This document shows positions 8,091 to 14,622 of a stretch of DNA of 37,997 bases, piece by piece. Numbering within the stretch: the stretch's first letter is position 1; every line of letters begins with the position of its first letter. The notes under the pieces are model-generated. The model ran no database searches and was not told the DNA's origin. It saw only the letters and a list, made by a program, of their open reading frames with translations. The DNA comes from a virus, in IMG/VR virus record IMGVR_UViG_3300042518_000947, positions 1-37,997 of that record. One strand, 5' to 3'. The position numbers and the translations under genes were made by a program.

Positions 8091-8399
8091 ATGAGACACG
8101 ACTGGTTCTGGACAGGCATGGCATTCGCTGCAGGGTTCGCGTGTGCGGTCCTCGTCGGGGCTCGCAACGGGGAGCAGATGGCGGAGGAGGTCGGCCGCAT
8201 CGTCGAGACATGTGAGGCACAGTGCTCGGCGATGACGACCCGGCACCAGACGGAGTGCATGGACCGATTCGAGGTGGTCGGCGATGCGCTCCGCGAACTC
8301 GGAGACCGCTGCGTGCTCAGCGTCCCCGTGGGTGACCGACTGCGCGTCACGCGGACGGTGCGCCCGATGCCGGGGGTTCCCGATGACCCGGAGAACTGA
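8091..8399 (+). CDS. Small membrane-anchored protein of unknown function
   Basis: A 102-residue protein behind GGAGG with 8-base spacing. Residues 5-24 (WFWTGMAFAAGFACAVLVGA) form a single membrane helix or uncleaved signal anchor, followed by a mainly helical soluble part with several Cys (in ETCEAQCSA, TECMDR and DRCVLS) and a basic/Pro-rich end. It is first in the rightward early operon, next to the control region. Early phage membrane proteins of this size often act in exclusion or host takeover, but nothing specific is visible. Confidence 0.6.
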   Translation: MRHDWFWTGMAFAAGFACAVLVGARNGEQMAEEVGRIVETCEAQCSAMTTRHQTECMDRFEVVGDALRELGDRCVLSVPVGDRLRVTRTVRPMPGVPDDPEN

Positions 8400-8553
8400 G
8401 GATGCGGCCCGCGCGCTACTCGCTGCGGCCAAGATGGACCGGGCTGACCGCGGGCGAACGATGCTCGTCCCGCGTGCTCTCGTCGATGCGCTGCGGCGGG
8501 CGGTCGATGAGGATAGCCGGGAGACCGTTGACGTCGCCAAAGCGGACAAGTAG
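8383..8553 (+). CDS. Small basic protein of unknown function
   Basis: A 56-residue protein starting at ATG 8383 inside the end of the previous gene, behind GGGGG with 7-base spacing. It is strongly charged (TRRTEDAARALLAAAKMDRADRGR) and predicted helical, without Cys or membrane segments. The -35 box of the next gene's promoter lies inside its 3' end. No family is recognised. Confidence 0.5.
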   Translation: MTRRTEDAARALLAAAKMDRADRGRTMLVPRALVDALRRAVDEDSRETVDVAKADK

Positions 8554-8556
8554 ACT
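8528..8556 (+). promoter_or_regulatory. Leaderless promoter of the replication operon
   Basis: TTGACG (8528-8533), 17-base spacer, TAGACT (8551-8556, matching TAGRRT), then 6 bases to ATG 8563. No ribosome binding site is present, so the transcript probably begins at the ATG. Confidence 0.75.
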
Positions 8557-8562
8557 AACCGC

Positions 8563-8757
8563 ATGAACGTCAAGCTTTTCGATTCGGCCCGTGAGCGATA
8601 CGGGCTCTCTCTCCGGGCAGTAGCCAGGCGCGTCGGCGTATCGCACGCGGCAGTTGTTTTCTGGCGGCAGGGCAAAGTGAGCCCGCGCATGGAGCATGCC
8701 AGACGTGTCGCGGACCTGCTCAACGTCGATTTCGGCGACCTCTGGGGCACCCCGTGA
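8563..8757 (+). CDS. Helix-turn-helix (XRE-like) regulator
   Basis: A 64-residue single-domain HTH protein: helix 1 FDSARERYG, HTH LSLRAVARRVGVSHAAVVFWRQG (about residues 15-37), then helices MEHARRVADLLNVDFGDLW. It resembles the DNA-binding part of Cro/CI-type and plasmid copy-control regulators. It is expressed from its own leaderless promoter and overlaps the replication gene (GTGA), so the two are co-translated. Together with the divergent XRE gene at 7745 it gives a two-regulator arrangement like an immunity or replication switch. Confidence 0.8.
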   Translation: MNVKLFDSARERYGLSLRAVARRVGVSHAAVVFWRQGKVSPRMEHARRVADLLNVDFGDLWGTP

Positions 8758-9614
8758 GTTGGCTGCGTCTCGATTCCGACTACGCCAGTGACGGCACGTT
8801 GCGCCGGTGCAAGGCCGTTCAGTGGTGGCCGCTCATCCTCTGCGCCATGAAACGCGGGGGCGGCGTCGCATCGGATGACGATATCAGCCCTGAAGTTCTC
8901 GCGGACATCGGCCAGGGCTCGGAGGACGCGGCGCGTCTCGCGGTCGAGCGGCTCAAGGCGTCGGGCAAGCTGATTGAGGTTCCGGGCGGGTGGTCAACGC
9001 CCGGATGGTCGGAGCATCAGCCGGACCCGACCGCGAGTGACCGCGCCCGCCGATACCGCGAACGGAACCGGGCCGCATCGGACGCAGCGGACGAACGCGC
9101 GTCACGGTGCGTCACGGTGACGTCACGTGATGAAACGGTGCGTCACGGTGACGTCACGGCCGAAAACGGTTCGTCACGCCAGACAGGACATACAAGACAG
9201 GACATACATACAGATCACTCCGAGAGAGAGGCGGCGGTAACAACGTCGCGCGCACGCGCGGACGACCCGCCGACCCCGCCACCGCCGACCCGGAAACCCG
9301 TGGGTGCAGTCGTGGAGGCGTTCCGGGCGACGCAGTCTGGCCGAGAGGCGATGATGGTCGCACCGAGGACGGTGCAGGAGCTCGGCGCCATGGTGGACGC
9401 CCACGGGGAGGCGACCGTCATCGAGGCGATTGGCCGGGCGGCGGATAGCTGCAAACCGCCGCTTACCCTCGCGTACCTGCGCCCGGTCGTCGAGGCAGTC
9501 GCACGGGGTGAGCCGAGAGGGAAACCGCGCGTCTCGACGACGTCGAGGCACTTCGACACGAACCGCCGAACCGAGGACTTTGGCCCGCAGCCCATGCCAC
9601 CTGGGGAGATTTGA
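8754..9614 (+). CDS. Phage replication initiation (replisome organizer, O-like) protein
   Basis: A 286-residue protein. The N-terminal domain (residues 1-80: WLRLDSDYASDGTLRRCKAV, then ISPEVLADIG, AVERLKASGKLIEVPGGWSTPGW) is a winged-helix of the kind seen in phage replisome organizers. A basic stretch RARRYRERNR follows. Residues about 115-165 are low-complexity because the DNA there holds repeats (9099-9208). The C-terminal part (VVEAFRATQSGREAM onward) is helical and may contact the helicase or its loader. The next gene encodes a DnaC-like loader, the O-P/DnaD-DnaC style order. GTG 8754 overlaps the HTH stop. Confidence 0.7.
   Translation: MSWLRLDSDYASDGTLRRCKAVQWWPLILCAMKRGGGVASDDDISPEVLADIGQGSEDAARLAVERLKASGKLIEVPGGWSTPGWSEHQPDPTASDRARRYRERNRAASDAADERASRCVTVTSRDETVRHGDVTAENGSSRQTGHTRQDIHTDHSEREAAVTTSRARADDPPTPPPPTRKPVGAVVEAFRATQSGREAMMVAPRTVQELGAMVDAHGEATVIEAIGRAADSCKPPLTLAYLRPVVEAVARGEPRGKPRVSTTSRHFDTNRRTEDFGPQPMPPGEI
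9099..9208. other. Candidate replication origin: iterons inside the initiator gene plus tandem 14-mers
   Basis: Six GTCACG units start at 9101, 9111, 9122, 9142, 9153 and 9173, so spacings are 10, 11, 20, 11 and 20 (whole helical turns). Within them a 24-base segment is perfectly repeated (9104-9127 and 9135-9158, 31 bases apart) and contains the palindromes GTCACGGTGAC and GTGACGTCAC. Next come two tandem perfect copies of AGACAGGACATACA (9181-9194, 9195-9208), the most A-rich stretch nearby and a candidate unwinding element. An origin within the initiator gene is known for lambda O. Confidence 0.65.
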
Positions 9615-9617
9615 GCG

Positions 9618-10376
9618 ATGGTCGAGGAGTTGCAAGCGGTCGTGGCCGAGATGATGGCCACCATCAAGGTCGAGCCGGCGAAACCGCTACAGGTCGTGAC
9701 CGGCATCGTCGGCGACTACTGCGTCCGCACCGTGACCGGCCGATGCGGCGCAGGGTGCGACGGTGGGTTCACGCGAGTCCAGCGGGGAGGGTACGAGGTC
9801 GTCAGCCCATGCCGGGAGTGCGGCCCCATCATGTCGGCTGCGCGGAGGTACAATGCAGCCCGTTTCCCGGCCGAATTCGCCCGGGTGCGGGAGGAGTGGC
9901 GGTATCACCCTACCCTGGACGCCTGCGAGGCCGTGGCGGGCGACGTAGCGGCCGGGAGGGGCAGGGTGTGGTACGGGCCGACCGGGACCGGCAAGACCTG
10001 GACCGCTGCGGCCGTCGGGCTCGCCCTTGTCGAGCGCATGCCGGTCCGGTGGCTGCATTGGCCATCGCTCGTCGCGGCACTGAAAGACGAGTGCGGGGGC
10101 GGCGGGCAACTCGGGGCGGTCATCGCGTCTCGCGTCGGGTCGACCGGCGTGCTCATCGTCGATGAACTGTGCGGCCGGTCGACGGACTTCGAAGGCGAGA
10201 TTGTCGAGCGGGTCATCGGGACCCGTGCCGAGTCGTCGCCGCTCATCGTCACCACGAACCTGACGGCGGAGAAGGCACGCGATTACGTCGGTGACCGGGT
10301 GTGGTCGCGACTCGGGCGGGCGTGCCGCGTGGCCGAATTCGGCGGAATCGACCGGCGGGCCGCAAAATCAGGTTGA
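9618..10376 (+). CDS. DnaC-like helicase loader ATPase
   Basis: A 252-residue AAA+ ATPase of the DnaC/IstB type. Walker A is GPTGTGKT at residues 120-127 and Walker B is VLIVDE at 178-183, followed by a sensor 1 block (SPLIVTTNLT) and an Arg-rich end (VWSRLGRACRV) fitting sensor 2/arginine finger. The N-terminus carries a four-Cys candidate zinc site (GRCGAGC and SPCREC), as in other phage loaders. The expected role is loading the host or phage replicative helicase at the origin in the upstream gene. GGGGAG precedes ATG 9618. The order initiator then loader supports the call. Confidence 0.85.
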   Translation: MVEELQAVVAEMMATIKVEPAKPLQVVTGIVGDYCVRTVTGRCGAGCDGGFTRVQRGGYEVVSPCRECGPIMSAARRYNAARFPAEFARVREEWRYHPTLDACEAVAGDVAAGRGRVWYGPTGTGKTWTAAAVGLALVERMPVRWLHWPSLVAALKDECGGGGQLGAVIASRVGSTGVLIVDELCGRSTDFEGEIVERVIGTRAESSPLIVTTNLTAEKARDYVGDRVWSRLGRACRVAEFGGIDRRAAKSG

Positions 10377-10401
10377 CGTCGCGGCACTATCTGCGGATGA
10401 T
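10373..10401 (+). promoter_or_regulatory. Possible internal promoter before the middle genes
   Basis: TTGACG (10373-10378), 17-base spacer, GATGAT (10396-10401), then a strong ribosome binding site. It lies in the only sizeable gap (46 bases) of this operon. The -10 box is imperfect. Confidence 0.35.
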
Positions 10402-10408
10402 TGGCGAT

Positions 10409-10422
10409 GAAGGGGGTGAATC
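10409..10422 (+). promoter_or_regulatory. Conserved extended ribosome binding site, copy 1
   Basis: GAAGGGGGTGAATC directly before ATG 10423. The same 14-mer precedes ATG 27461, and a 13-mer variant precedes ATG 12055. It pairs widely with the 16S rRNA tail (AAGGAGGTGATC-like). Confidence 0.6.
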
Positions 10423-10803
10423 ATGGCCGGTGACCAGCTGCTTAGCCTGACGGCGGTCCGTGAGTGCTCCGACGAGGACGTTCACGCCGAGAATCGGCGT
10501 CTGCGCGCGCTGATGGACGCGATGGCGCGGGCCGTCCCGTGCGCGGCTGCGCTCGTCGAGGTCCTGTGGACCGAGGACGGGCGGATGTCGTACGTCTTCT
10601 GTGTGCCCGGCGAGAACGAGGCGGCGGCCGGCGATGCGCTGGTCAAGGCGATATCCAATGCCGGGTTCCCGTGGGGCGTGGCGCAGGATATCGCCATTGA
10701 GGGCATGCGCGCTGTGCTCGCCCGCCACGGGCTGACAGCGGAGGCGAAGGAGGAATGCGCGGAGTTCGCCCGGCGCGTGGCCGAGGCGGCGAAGGAGGAG
10801 TGA
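10423..10803 (+). CDS. Protein of unknown function
   Basis: A 126-residue protein with the conserved extended ribosome binding site. An N-terminal helix (VRECSDEDVHAENRRLRALMDAMARAV) suggests a short coiled coil. A small alpha/beta middle (AALVEVLWTEDGRMSYVFCVP) and a helical, Glu/Ala-rich C-terminus follow. No catalytic motif or cofactor site is seen and I do not recognise a family. Its stop overlaps the next ATG (TGATG). Confidence 0.6.
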   Translation: MAGDQLLSLTAVRECSDEDVHAENRRLRALMDAMARAVPCAAALVEVLWTEDGRMSYVFCVPGENEAAAGDALVKAISNAGFPWGVAQDIAIEGMRAVLARHGLTAEAKEECAEFARRVAEAAKEE

Positions 10804-11222
10804 TGGACGCCAAGATGCAAGCGGCCGTGCAGCTCGCAGGGTTGACCGACGCGGAATCGGCGCTGTTGGAATTGGTGTGGGACTCGCCCGCTGAGGGCAC
10901 GGCGTTGGTAATCGCGGAGTCGGCCGGCATCGCCCGGCGGTCGTTCTTCCGTGCCGTCCGGTCGCTGCAAGGCCGTGGGCTCGTCAACGCCGTGGGTGTG
11001 CAGGGGAGCGGGTTCCGGGTCGTTCGTTCGGATGATGCTGAATCGCGGCTGAAGGCGCTCGCGGTGGCCGCACTGAACGGAGAGCAAGCCGGTGCCGAGT
11101 ACACGGCGCTTTCGGATGTCGAGGCCGCGCGCCGCGACCGGGCGCGGTACTGCTACGCGGTCGGGCACGGTCCGAAGTGGGCCATGGAACTTGGCCGAAG
11201 GATGGCAGAAGGGGAGGTGTGA
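10803..11222 (+). CDS. Winged-helix/HTH-like protein
   Basis: A 139-residue protein. Residues 12-62 fit a winged-helix: LTDAESALLELVWDS (helix 1), GTALVIAESAGIARRSFFRAVRSLQGRGL (helices 2 and 3, with a MarR/RepL-like pattern) and VNAVGVQGSGFRVV (wing). The C-terminal part is helical and basic. It may bind DNA as a middle-gene regulator or assist replication. ATG 10803 overlaps the preceding stop and is preceded by GGAGGAG. The fold is supported by pattern only. Confidence 0.55.
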   Translation: MDAKMQAAVQLAGLTDAESALLELVWDSPAEGTALVIAESAGIARRSFFRAVRSLQGRGLVNAVGVQGSGFRVVRSDDAESRLKALAVAALNGEQAGAEYTALSDVEAARRDRARYCYAVGHGPKWAMELGRRMAEGEV

Positions 11223-11223
11223 C

Positions 11224-11463
11224 GTGCTGAATCTCGAAGAAATCAAGGCGCGGGCCGCTGCGGCTGATGTCCCCGTGCTCGTCGCGGAGGTCGAGCGGCT
11301 GCGGGCGCGGCGGGCAAAGGTCTGCGAGTGCGTCGGTGTCACCATGGGGTATGAGCAGGGTATGACCGTCGTCGCGGGGTTCTTTGACAGCTACGTCTCG
11401 GCGATGGTCGACTGCCCGCACTGCCACGGAACCGGCGCGGTCATCGTGGAGGGTGACGCATGA
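11224..11463 (+). CDS. Small protein with a zinc-knuckle-like C-terminus
   Basis: A 79-residue protein starting at GTG 11224 behind GGGGAGG. The N-terminal half (LNLEEIKARAAAADVPVLVAEVERLRARRAK) is a helical segment resembling the start of phage Ead/Ea22-like proteins. The C-terminal half has CEC and a DnaJ-like knuckle CPHCHGTG, together enough for one zinc site. It overlaps the next gene (ATGA). The function is unknown; nucleic-acid or protein binding is likely for such knuckles. Confidence 0.55.
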   Translation: MLNLEEIKARAAAADVPVLVAEVERLRARRAKVCECVGVTMGYEQGMTVVAGFFDSYVSAMVDCPHCHGTGAVIVEGDA

Positions 11464-12062
11464 AGACCGTCCGACTCATTTTCAGCGACGAGATGGCCCG
11501 CGCTGTCGTCTCGGGCCGCAAGACGGTCACGCGGCTGCCGGTGATGCCGCAGCCCGAGGGCATGCATGTCTCAGACGAGGGCAATGTCCGGGTTCGACTG
11601 CTTGACTGGCGCGGGCGCTGGATGTTCGACTCATACGTAGCAAAGCACTTTGCATCGACCGGCGACTTGCTCATCGGGCGGGAGTGCTGGGCGCCGAACG
11701 ACGGGCACGAACCGTTATACCGTGCCACCGATGGCGAGGTCGGATGGCGACCGCTCTCTGGGTGGCGCCCCTCCATCCACATGCCCGACCGCGCGGCCCG
11801 CATCCGCCGCCGGGTCGTGTCGGTCACGGTCGAGCGGCTGCAGGACATCAGCGAGGCCGACGCGGTGCGGGAGGGTGTCGAGCGCGATGAACGCGGGTGG
11901 CTGAACCCGCGACGCAACCGGGCGAACTCGACCGCCACGGTGCATTCCGCGCGGCAGGCGTTCCGGCTGATGTGGGATGACGTCTACGGGTCGAGGGGGC
12001 TTGGGTGGGACGTCAACCCGTGGGTCTGGCCCATCGAGTTCGAAGGGGTGAATCATGGGTGA
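11460..12062 (+). CDS. ASCH-like domain protein (phage morphogenetic-protein-like)
   Basis: A 200-residue protein. The pattern LIFSDEMARAVVSGRKTVTR near the start, GDLLIGRECWAP, then GWRPSIHMPDRAARIRRRVVSVTVERLQDISEADAVREGV and the C-terminal FRLMWDDVYG with NPWVWPIEFE matches a common phage/prophage family related to ASCH domains. ASCH folds bind RNA or modified nucleobases; the phage family has no proven activity. It lies directly before a DUF5131 gene, overlapping it by 8 bases, an arrangement that suggests joint function. Its 3' end carries the ribosome binding site of that gene. Confidence 0.7.
   Translation: MKTVRLIFSDEMARAVVSGRKTVTRLPVMPQPEGMHVSDEGNVRVRLLDWRGRWMFDSYVAKHFASTGDLLIGRECWAPNDGHEPLYRATDGEVGWRPLSGWRPSIHMPDRAARIRRRVVSVTVERLQDISEADAVREGVERDERGWLNPRRNRANSTATVHSARQAFRLMWDDVYGSRGLGWDVNPWVWPIEFEGVNHG
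12042..12054 (+). promoter_or_regulatory. Conserved extended ribosome binding site, copy 2
   Basis: GAAGGGGTGAATC before ATG 12055, inside the 3' end of the ASCH-like gene; one G shorter than the copies at 10409 and 27447. Confidence 0.55.
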
Positions 12063-13014
12063 CAAGACCGGAATTTCGTGGACCGACGCCACATGGAATC
12101 CGCTGCGCGGGTGCTCCAAGGTTAGCCAGGGGTGCAAGCACTGCTACGCCGAGACGATGGCCGCGCGCTTCTCTGGACCCGGGCAGCCCTACGAGGGCAC
12201 CATCCGAGATGGACGCTGGAGCGGGCTGATTCGGCTCGTGCCGGAAAAGTTGAACGAGCCGCTCCACTGGAGGCGACCGCGGCGCATCTTCGTCAACAGC
12301 ATGTCCGACCTGTTTCACGACGGCGTGCCGTTCGAGTTCATCGCGGCCGTCTTCGGAGTCATGGCCGCGTGCCCGCAGCACACGTTCCAGGTGCTCACGA
12401 AGCGGCCGGCGCGGGCGCTGGAGTTCTTCCGGTGGGCGGAGGGCAACAACCATTCCCACCCTGAGACGATCTGCCTGCATTACTCCCGCGCGTACACTGC
12501 CGCGCCGACGCCCGGGCGCTACTCGTGGCCCATCCCCAACGTCCACCTCGGCGTGTCCGTCGAGGACCAGGCTACGGCAGACGAGCGCATTCCGCTTCTG
12601 TTGCAGAGCCCGGCGGCGGTGCGGTGGGTGTCGTACGAGCCGGCGTTGGCGGCGGTGGACTTCTCGGCCTACATATGGAGTCCGCCGGACGAAGACCCGC
12701 GCGATGTCGGATATGAGTATGGGCCGTGTCCGGCGTATCTCGAATGGGTCATCGTCGGCGGCGAGTCCGGCCCGAACGCGCGGCCATTCCACGTGCAGTG
12801 GGCGCGCTCGACGGTCGCGCAGTGCAAGGCTGCGGGCGTGGCCTGTTTCGTCAAGCAGATGGGGGCGAACGTCGAGTTGCCGCCCGACGAGATGGAGCGG
12901 ATGACCGGGCACCGCACGACGACTCACCGATGGAGGCTCAACGACAAAGCCGGAGCCGACCCGTCCGAATGGCCCGAAGACCTGCGCGTACAGGAGTTTC
13001 CGCATGTCCCCTGA
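12055..13014 (+). CDS. DUF5131 / phage Gp37-Gp68 family protein, radical-SAM-like Cys motif
   Basis: A 319-residue protein. The start TGISWTDATWNPLRGC, followed by Cys20-x6-Cys27-x2-Cys30 (GCSKVSQGCKHCYAE), is the signature of DUF5131 (Gp37/Gp68). The three-Cys motif resembles a radical SAM iron-sulfur cluster site, but activity is unproven. Further family blocks are RRIFVNSMSDLFH, QVLTKRPAR, PNVHLGVSVEDQATADERIPLLL, WVSYEPAL, WVIVGGESGPNARPFHVQWAR and CFVKQMGA. The partner TcmP known beside some members is not present. The setting between ASCH-like and acetyltransferase-like genes hints at nucleic-acid modification. Confidence 0.85.
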   Translation: MGDKTGISWTDATWNPLRGCSKVSQGCKHCYAETMAARFSGPGQPYEGTIRDGRWSGLIRLVPEKLNEPLHWRRPRRIFVNSMSDLFHDGVPFEFIAAVFGVMAACPQHTFQVLTKRPARALEFFRWAEGNNHSHPETICLHYSRAYTAAPTPGRYSWPIPNVHLGVSVEDQATADERIPLLLQSPAAVRWVSYEPALAAVDFSAYIWSPPDEDPRDVGYEYGPCPAYLEWVIVGGESGPNARPFHVQWARSTVAQCKAAGVACFVKQMGANVELPPDEMERMTGHRTTTHRWRLNDKAGADPSEWPEDLRVQEFPHVP

Positions 13015-13426
13015 CCGCCTCGAAATCGCCCAGCGTCTCGCCGCGTGCCGCCATTGGCGGTGGCTGCCGGGGATGCTTGCGACACCCGAACGGCCGGATA
13101 TGGCGTGGTGCGGTTCCGTCCGCGTGCATGCACACGACCGTGATGCAGGGATGTTCGAGCTCGGGGGTGCAGCGTTCATGCGCGACATCGGCCGCATCCC
13201 TGACCTCGATGACGACCTGACGCGCCTCGGCGTGCTCGCGGTCGTGCGGCGGGCGTGGAAGTGCCACGCATGGACCGCGCCGTATGTGCAATGGTCGCCC
13301 GAAGGAAACCTCGATTGGTTCATGGTCGAAATACCAGTGGCGCCGACATACGACGCGGGACGGGCGCGCTTCAATGGCCCGACCGAAGAATCCGCTCTTC
13401 TCGCCGCACTGGAGGCCGCGCCATGA
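13004..13426 (+). CDS. Protein of unknown function (CRHWRW-type phage protein)
   Basis: A 140-residue protein behind AGGAG with 7-base spacing, overlapping the DUF5131 gene by 11 bases. The N-terminal LAACRHWRWLPGM segment is one I associate with many phage hypothetical proteins; aromatic residues and Pro are frequent. A paired pattern of charged helices and short strands follows, with TEESALLAALEAAP at the end. No active site is visible. It overlaps the next ATG (ATGATGA). Confidence 0.6.
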   Translation: MSPDRLEIAQRLAACRHWRWLPGMLATPERPDMAWCGSVRVHAHDRDAGMFELGGAAFMRDIGRIPDLDDDLTRLGVLAVVRRAWKCHAWTAPYVQWSPEGNLDWFMVEIPVAPTYDAGRARFNGPTEESALLAALEAAP

Positions 13427-13860
13427 TGATCGTGCCGTGTACGATTTCTGACGCAAAGGCGTTTGTCGCGCAGCATCACAGGCATCATACGGCACCGCAG
13501 GGCGGCCTTTTCGCGGTAGCCGCCGAAAGCGGCGGAAAGGTCGTAGGTGTGGCAATTGTCGGGCGTCCTGTTGCCCGTATGTCCGACGACGGATGGACGG
13601 CAGAGGTCACACGGCTTTGCGTCGTCGATGCCCCAAACGCATGTTCTGCGTTGTATGCGGCGTGTTGGCGTGCTGCGCGAGCTCTGGGATGGAGGCGACT
13701 GATTACATACACCCTCCCACAAGAGGGCGGGGCGTCGCTGAGGGGTGCAGGATGGAAATGCGTTGGTGCGGCCGGCGGCGGGTCGTGGTCTCGCGACGAT
13801 AGGCCGAGGGTCGACAAGCACCCGTTGCAAGAGAAACTCAAATGGGAAGCCGCGCCGTGA
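13423..13860 (+). CDS. XF1762-like GNAT-fold acetyltransferase-like protein
   Basis: A 145-residue protein that fits the XF1762 family: MIVPCTISDAKAFVAQHHRHH, then VVGVAIVGRPVAR, EVTRLCVVDAPNACSALYAACWRAARALGWRRLITYTL, SLRGAGWKCVG, GGGSWSR and a terminal basic/Trp tail. The order of blocks (strand pair, Asn/Ser-containing helix, LITYT strand, GAGW motif) is that of GNAT acyltransferases. Phage Mu Mom, a DNA adenine modifier, has a related fold with a similar C-terminal half, so nucleic-acid modification is possible, but this is inference. The first of two ATGs overlaps the previous stop. Confidence 0.7.
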   Translation: MMIVPCTISDAKAFVAQHHRHHTAPQGGLFAVAAESGGKVVGVAIVGRPVARMSDDGWTAEVTRLCVVDAPNACSALYAACWRAARALGWRRLITYTLPQEGGASLRGAGWKCVGAAGGGSWSRDDRPRVDKHPLQEKLKWEAAP

Positions 13861-14081
13861 AACACATGACCGAAGAGGAAGCTGTCGCCGCGTTTAGCGC
13901 AGAGGTGTCTGCGCTGCTGACCCGATGGCGGGCGACCATTTCGGCGGCTGACCACTGGAGTGGATACCCCGAGTGCGGCGAGGACATTCGCATGACGGCG
14001 AGTATCGAGGTTATGCACCCGGACGGGTATCCGCGATTCATGGATATCGACCTCGGTCGATACCTGGATGGTGAGCGATGA
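13857..14081 (+). CDS. Small protein of unknown function
   Basis: A 74-residue protein. GTG 13857 is chosen because it overlaps the upstream stop in a GTGA junction, the common form in this operon; an ATG at 13842 is in frame but lies deeper in the preceding gene. The N-terminal half is helical (TEEEAVAAFSAEVSALLTRWRATI); the rest looks beta-rich with Asp/Tyr (IRMTASIEVMHPDGYPRFMDID). No family is recognised. Its stop overlaps the ATG of the micro-ORF at 14078. Confidence 0.5.
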   Translation: MKHMTEEEAVAAFSAEVSALLTRWRATISAADHWSGYPECGEDIRMTASIEVMHPDGYPRFMDIDLGRYLDGER

Positions 14082-14146
14082 AGAACAAGCGAAACACCCG
14101 GCCCGGCCGGGCATTGGAGGCGTTGGCGAGAGGCGGGCAGCCATGA
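14078..14146 (+). CDS. Micro-ORF of 22 residues bridging two genes
   Basis: The frame begins at an ATG that overlaps the upstream stop (ATGA) and ends at a stop that overlaps the recU-like ATG at 14143 (ATGA). The product MKNKRNTRPGRALEALARGG plus QP is basic. This exact tiling on both sides suggests that ribosomes pass through it and that it couples translation of the neighbours, whether or not the peptide has its own role. Confidence 0.45.
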   Translation: MKNKRNTRPGRALEALARGGQP

Positions 14147-14622
14147 GCCGCGCGTCCCGAGCTAACGGCGAGGCGTTCGAAGCCGCGCTCGACGCCTATC
14201 ACGCGCACCTTGCGGCCCGCGGCATTGCGTGGATTCGGCGGGTGGGGACGCCGGTCAAAGTGCTTGGCAAGACGTCGCAGGACGCCCGGGGCCGGACTTA
14301 CTTCCGAGCGGCGTTCGACGGGCATCAGGGGTGCGATTTTCAGGGGTACGCAGCGAACGGCGTCCACATCGTTCTTGAGGCCAAGTCTCACGCCGGGCCT
14401 GACGCATGGGACTCCGGCGGCATCAGCGAGCGGCAGTGGTCGGAACTCGTCACGGCTGAGGACTGCGGGTGCATCGCTGGCATCCTGCTTCGTGCCTGGG
14501 GCGAAACTCGGCTGATGTCGCCTTCGGAACTGTGGCATCATGTCGAGACGGTCGGACGGCGGACCGTGCGGCAGTCGGACGAAGTCGGGCAGTCGATTCG
14601 CGGGGTGGAGTGGTGGCGATGA
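14143..14622 (+). CDS. RecU-like Holliday junction resolvase
   Basis: A 159-residue protein with the RecU/PD-(D/E)xK resolvase layout: SRANGEAFEAALDAYHAHL at the N-terminus (N-x-GxxFE, the family start), then RVGTPVKVL (the P-x-K block), GCDFQGYAANGVHIVLEAKSH giving Asp64 and the catalytic E-x-K, and ISERQWSEL in place of the usual HQ helix, followed by the core strand CIAGILLRAW. Such enzymes cut four-way junctions made by recombination, matching the exonuclease/RecT pair. Its position before the terminase genes suggests debranching of DNA before packaging. Confidence 0.75.
   Translation: MSRASRANGEAFEAALDAYHAHLAARGIAWIRRVGTPVKVLGKTSQDARGRTYFRAAFDGHQGCDFQGYAANGVHIVLEAKSHAGPDAWDSGGISERQWSELVTAEDCGCIAGILLRAWGETRLMSPSELWHHVETVGRRTVRQSDEVGQSIRGVEWWR

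Noticed and set aside
8021-8215. A plus-strand frame starting at ATG 8021 over the control region and the next gene
   Set aside because: No ribosome binding site; the frame of the gene at 8091 has GGAGG and a membrane helix, and the alternative frame gives an Arg-rich product.
12013-13830. A 605-residue minus-strand frame over the DUF5131 and acetyltransferase-like genes
   Set aside because: Antisense to well-recognised families; Arg/Pro/His-rich composition typical of G+C-driven shadow frames.
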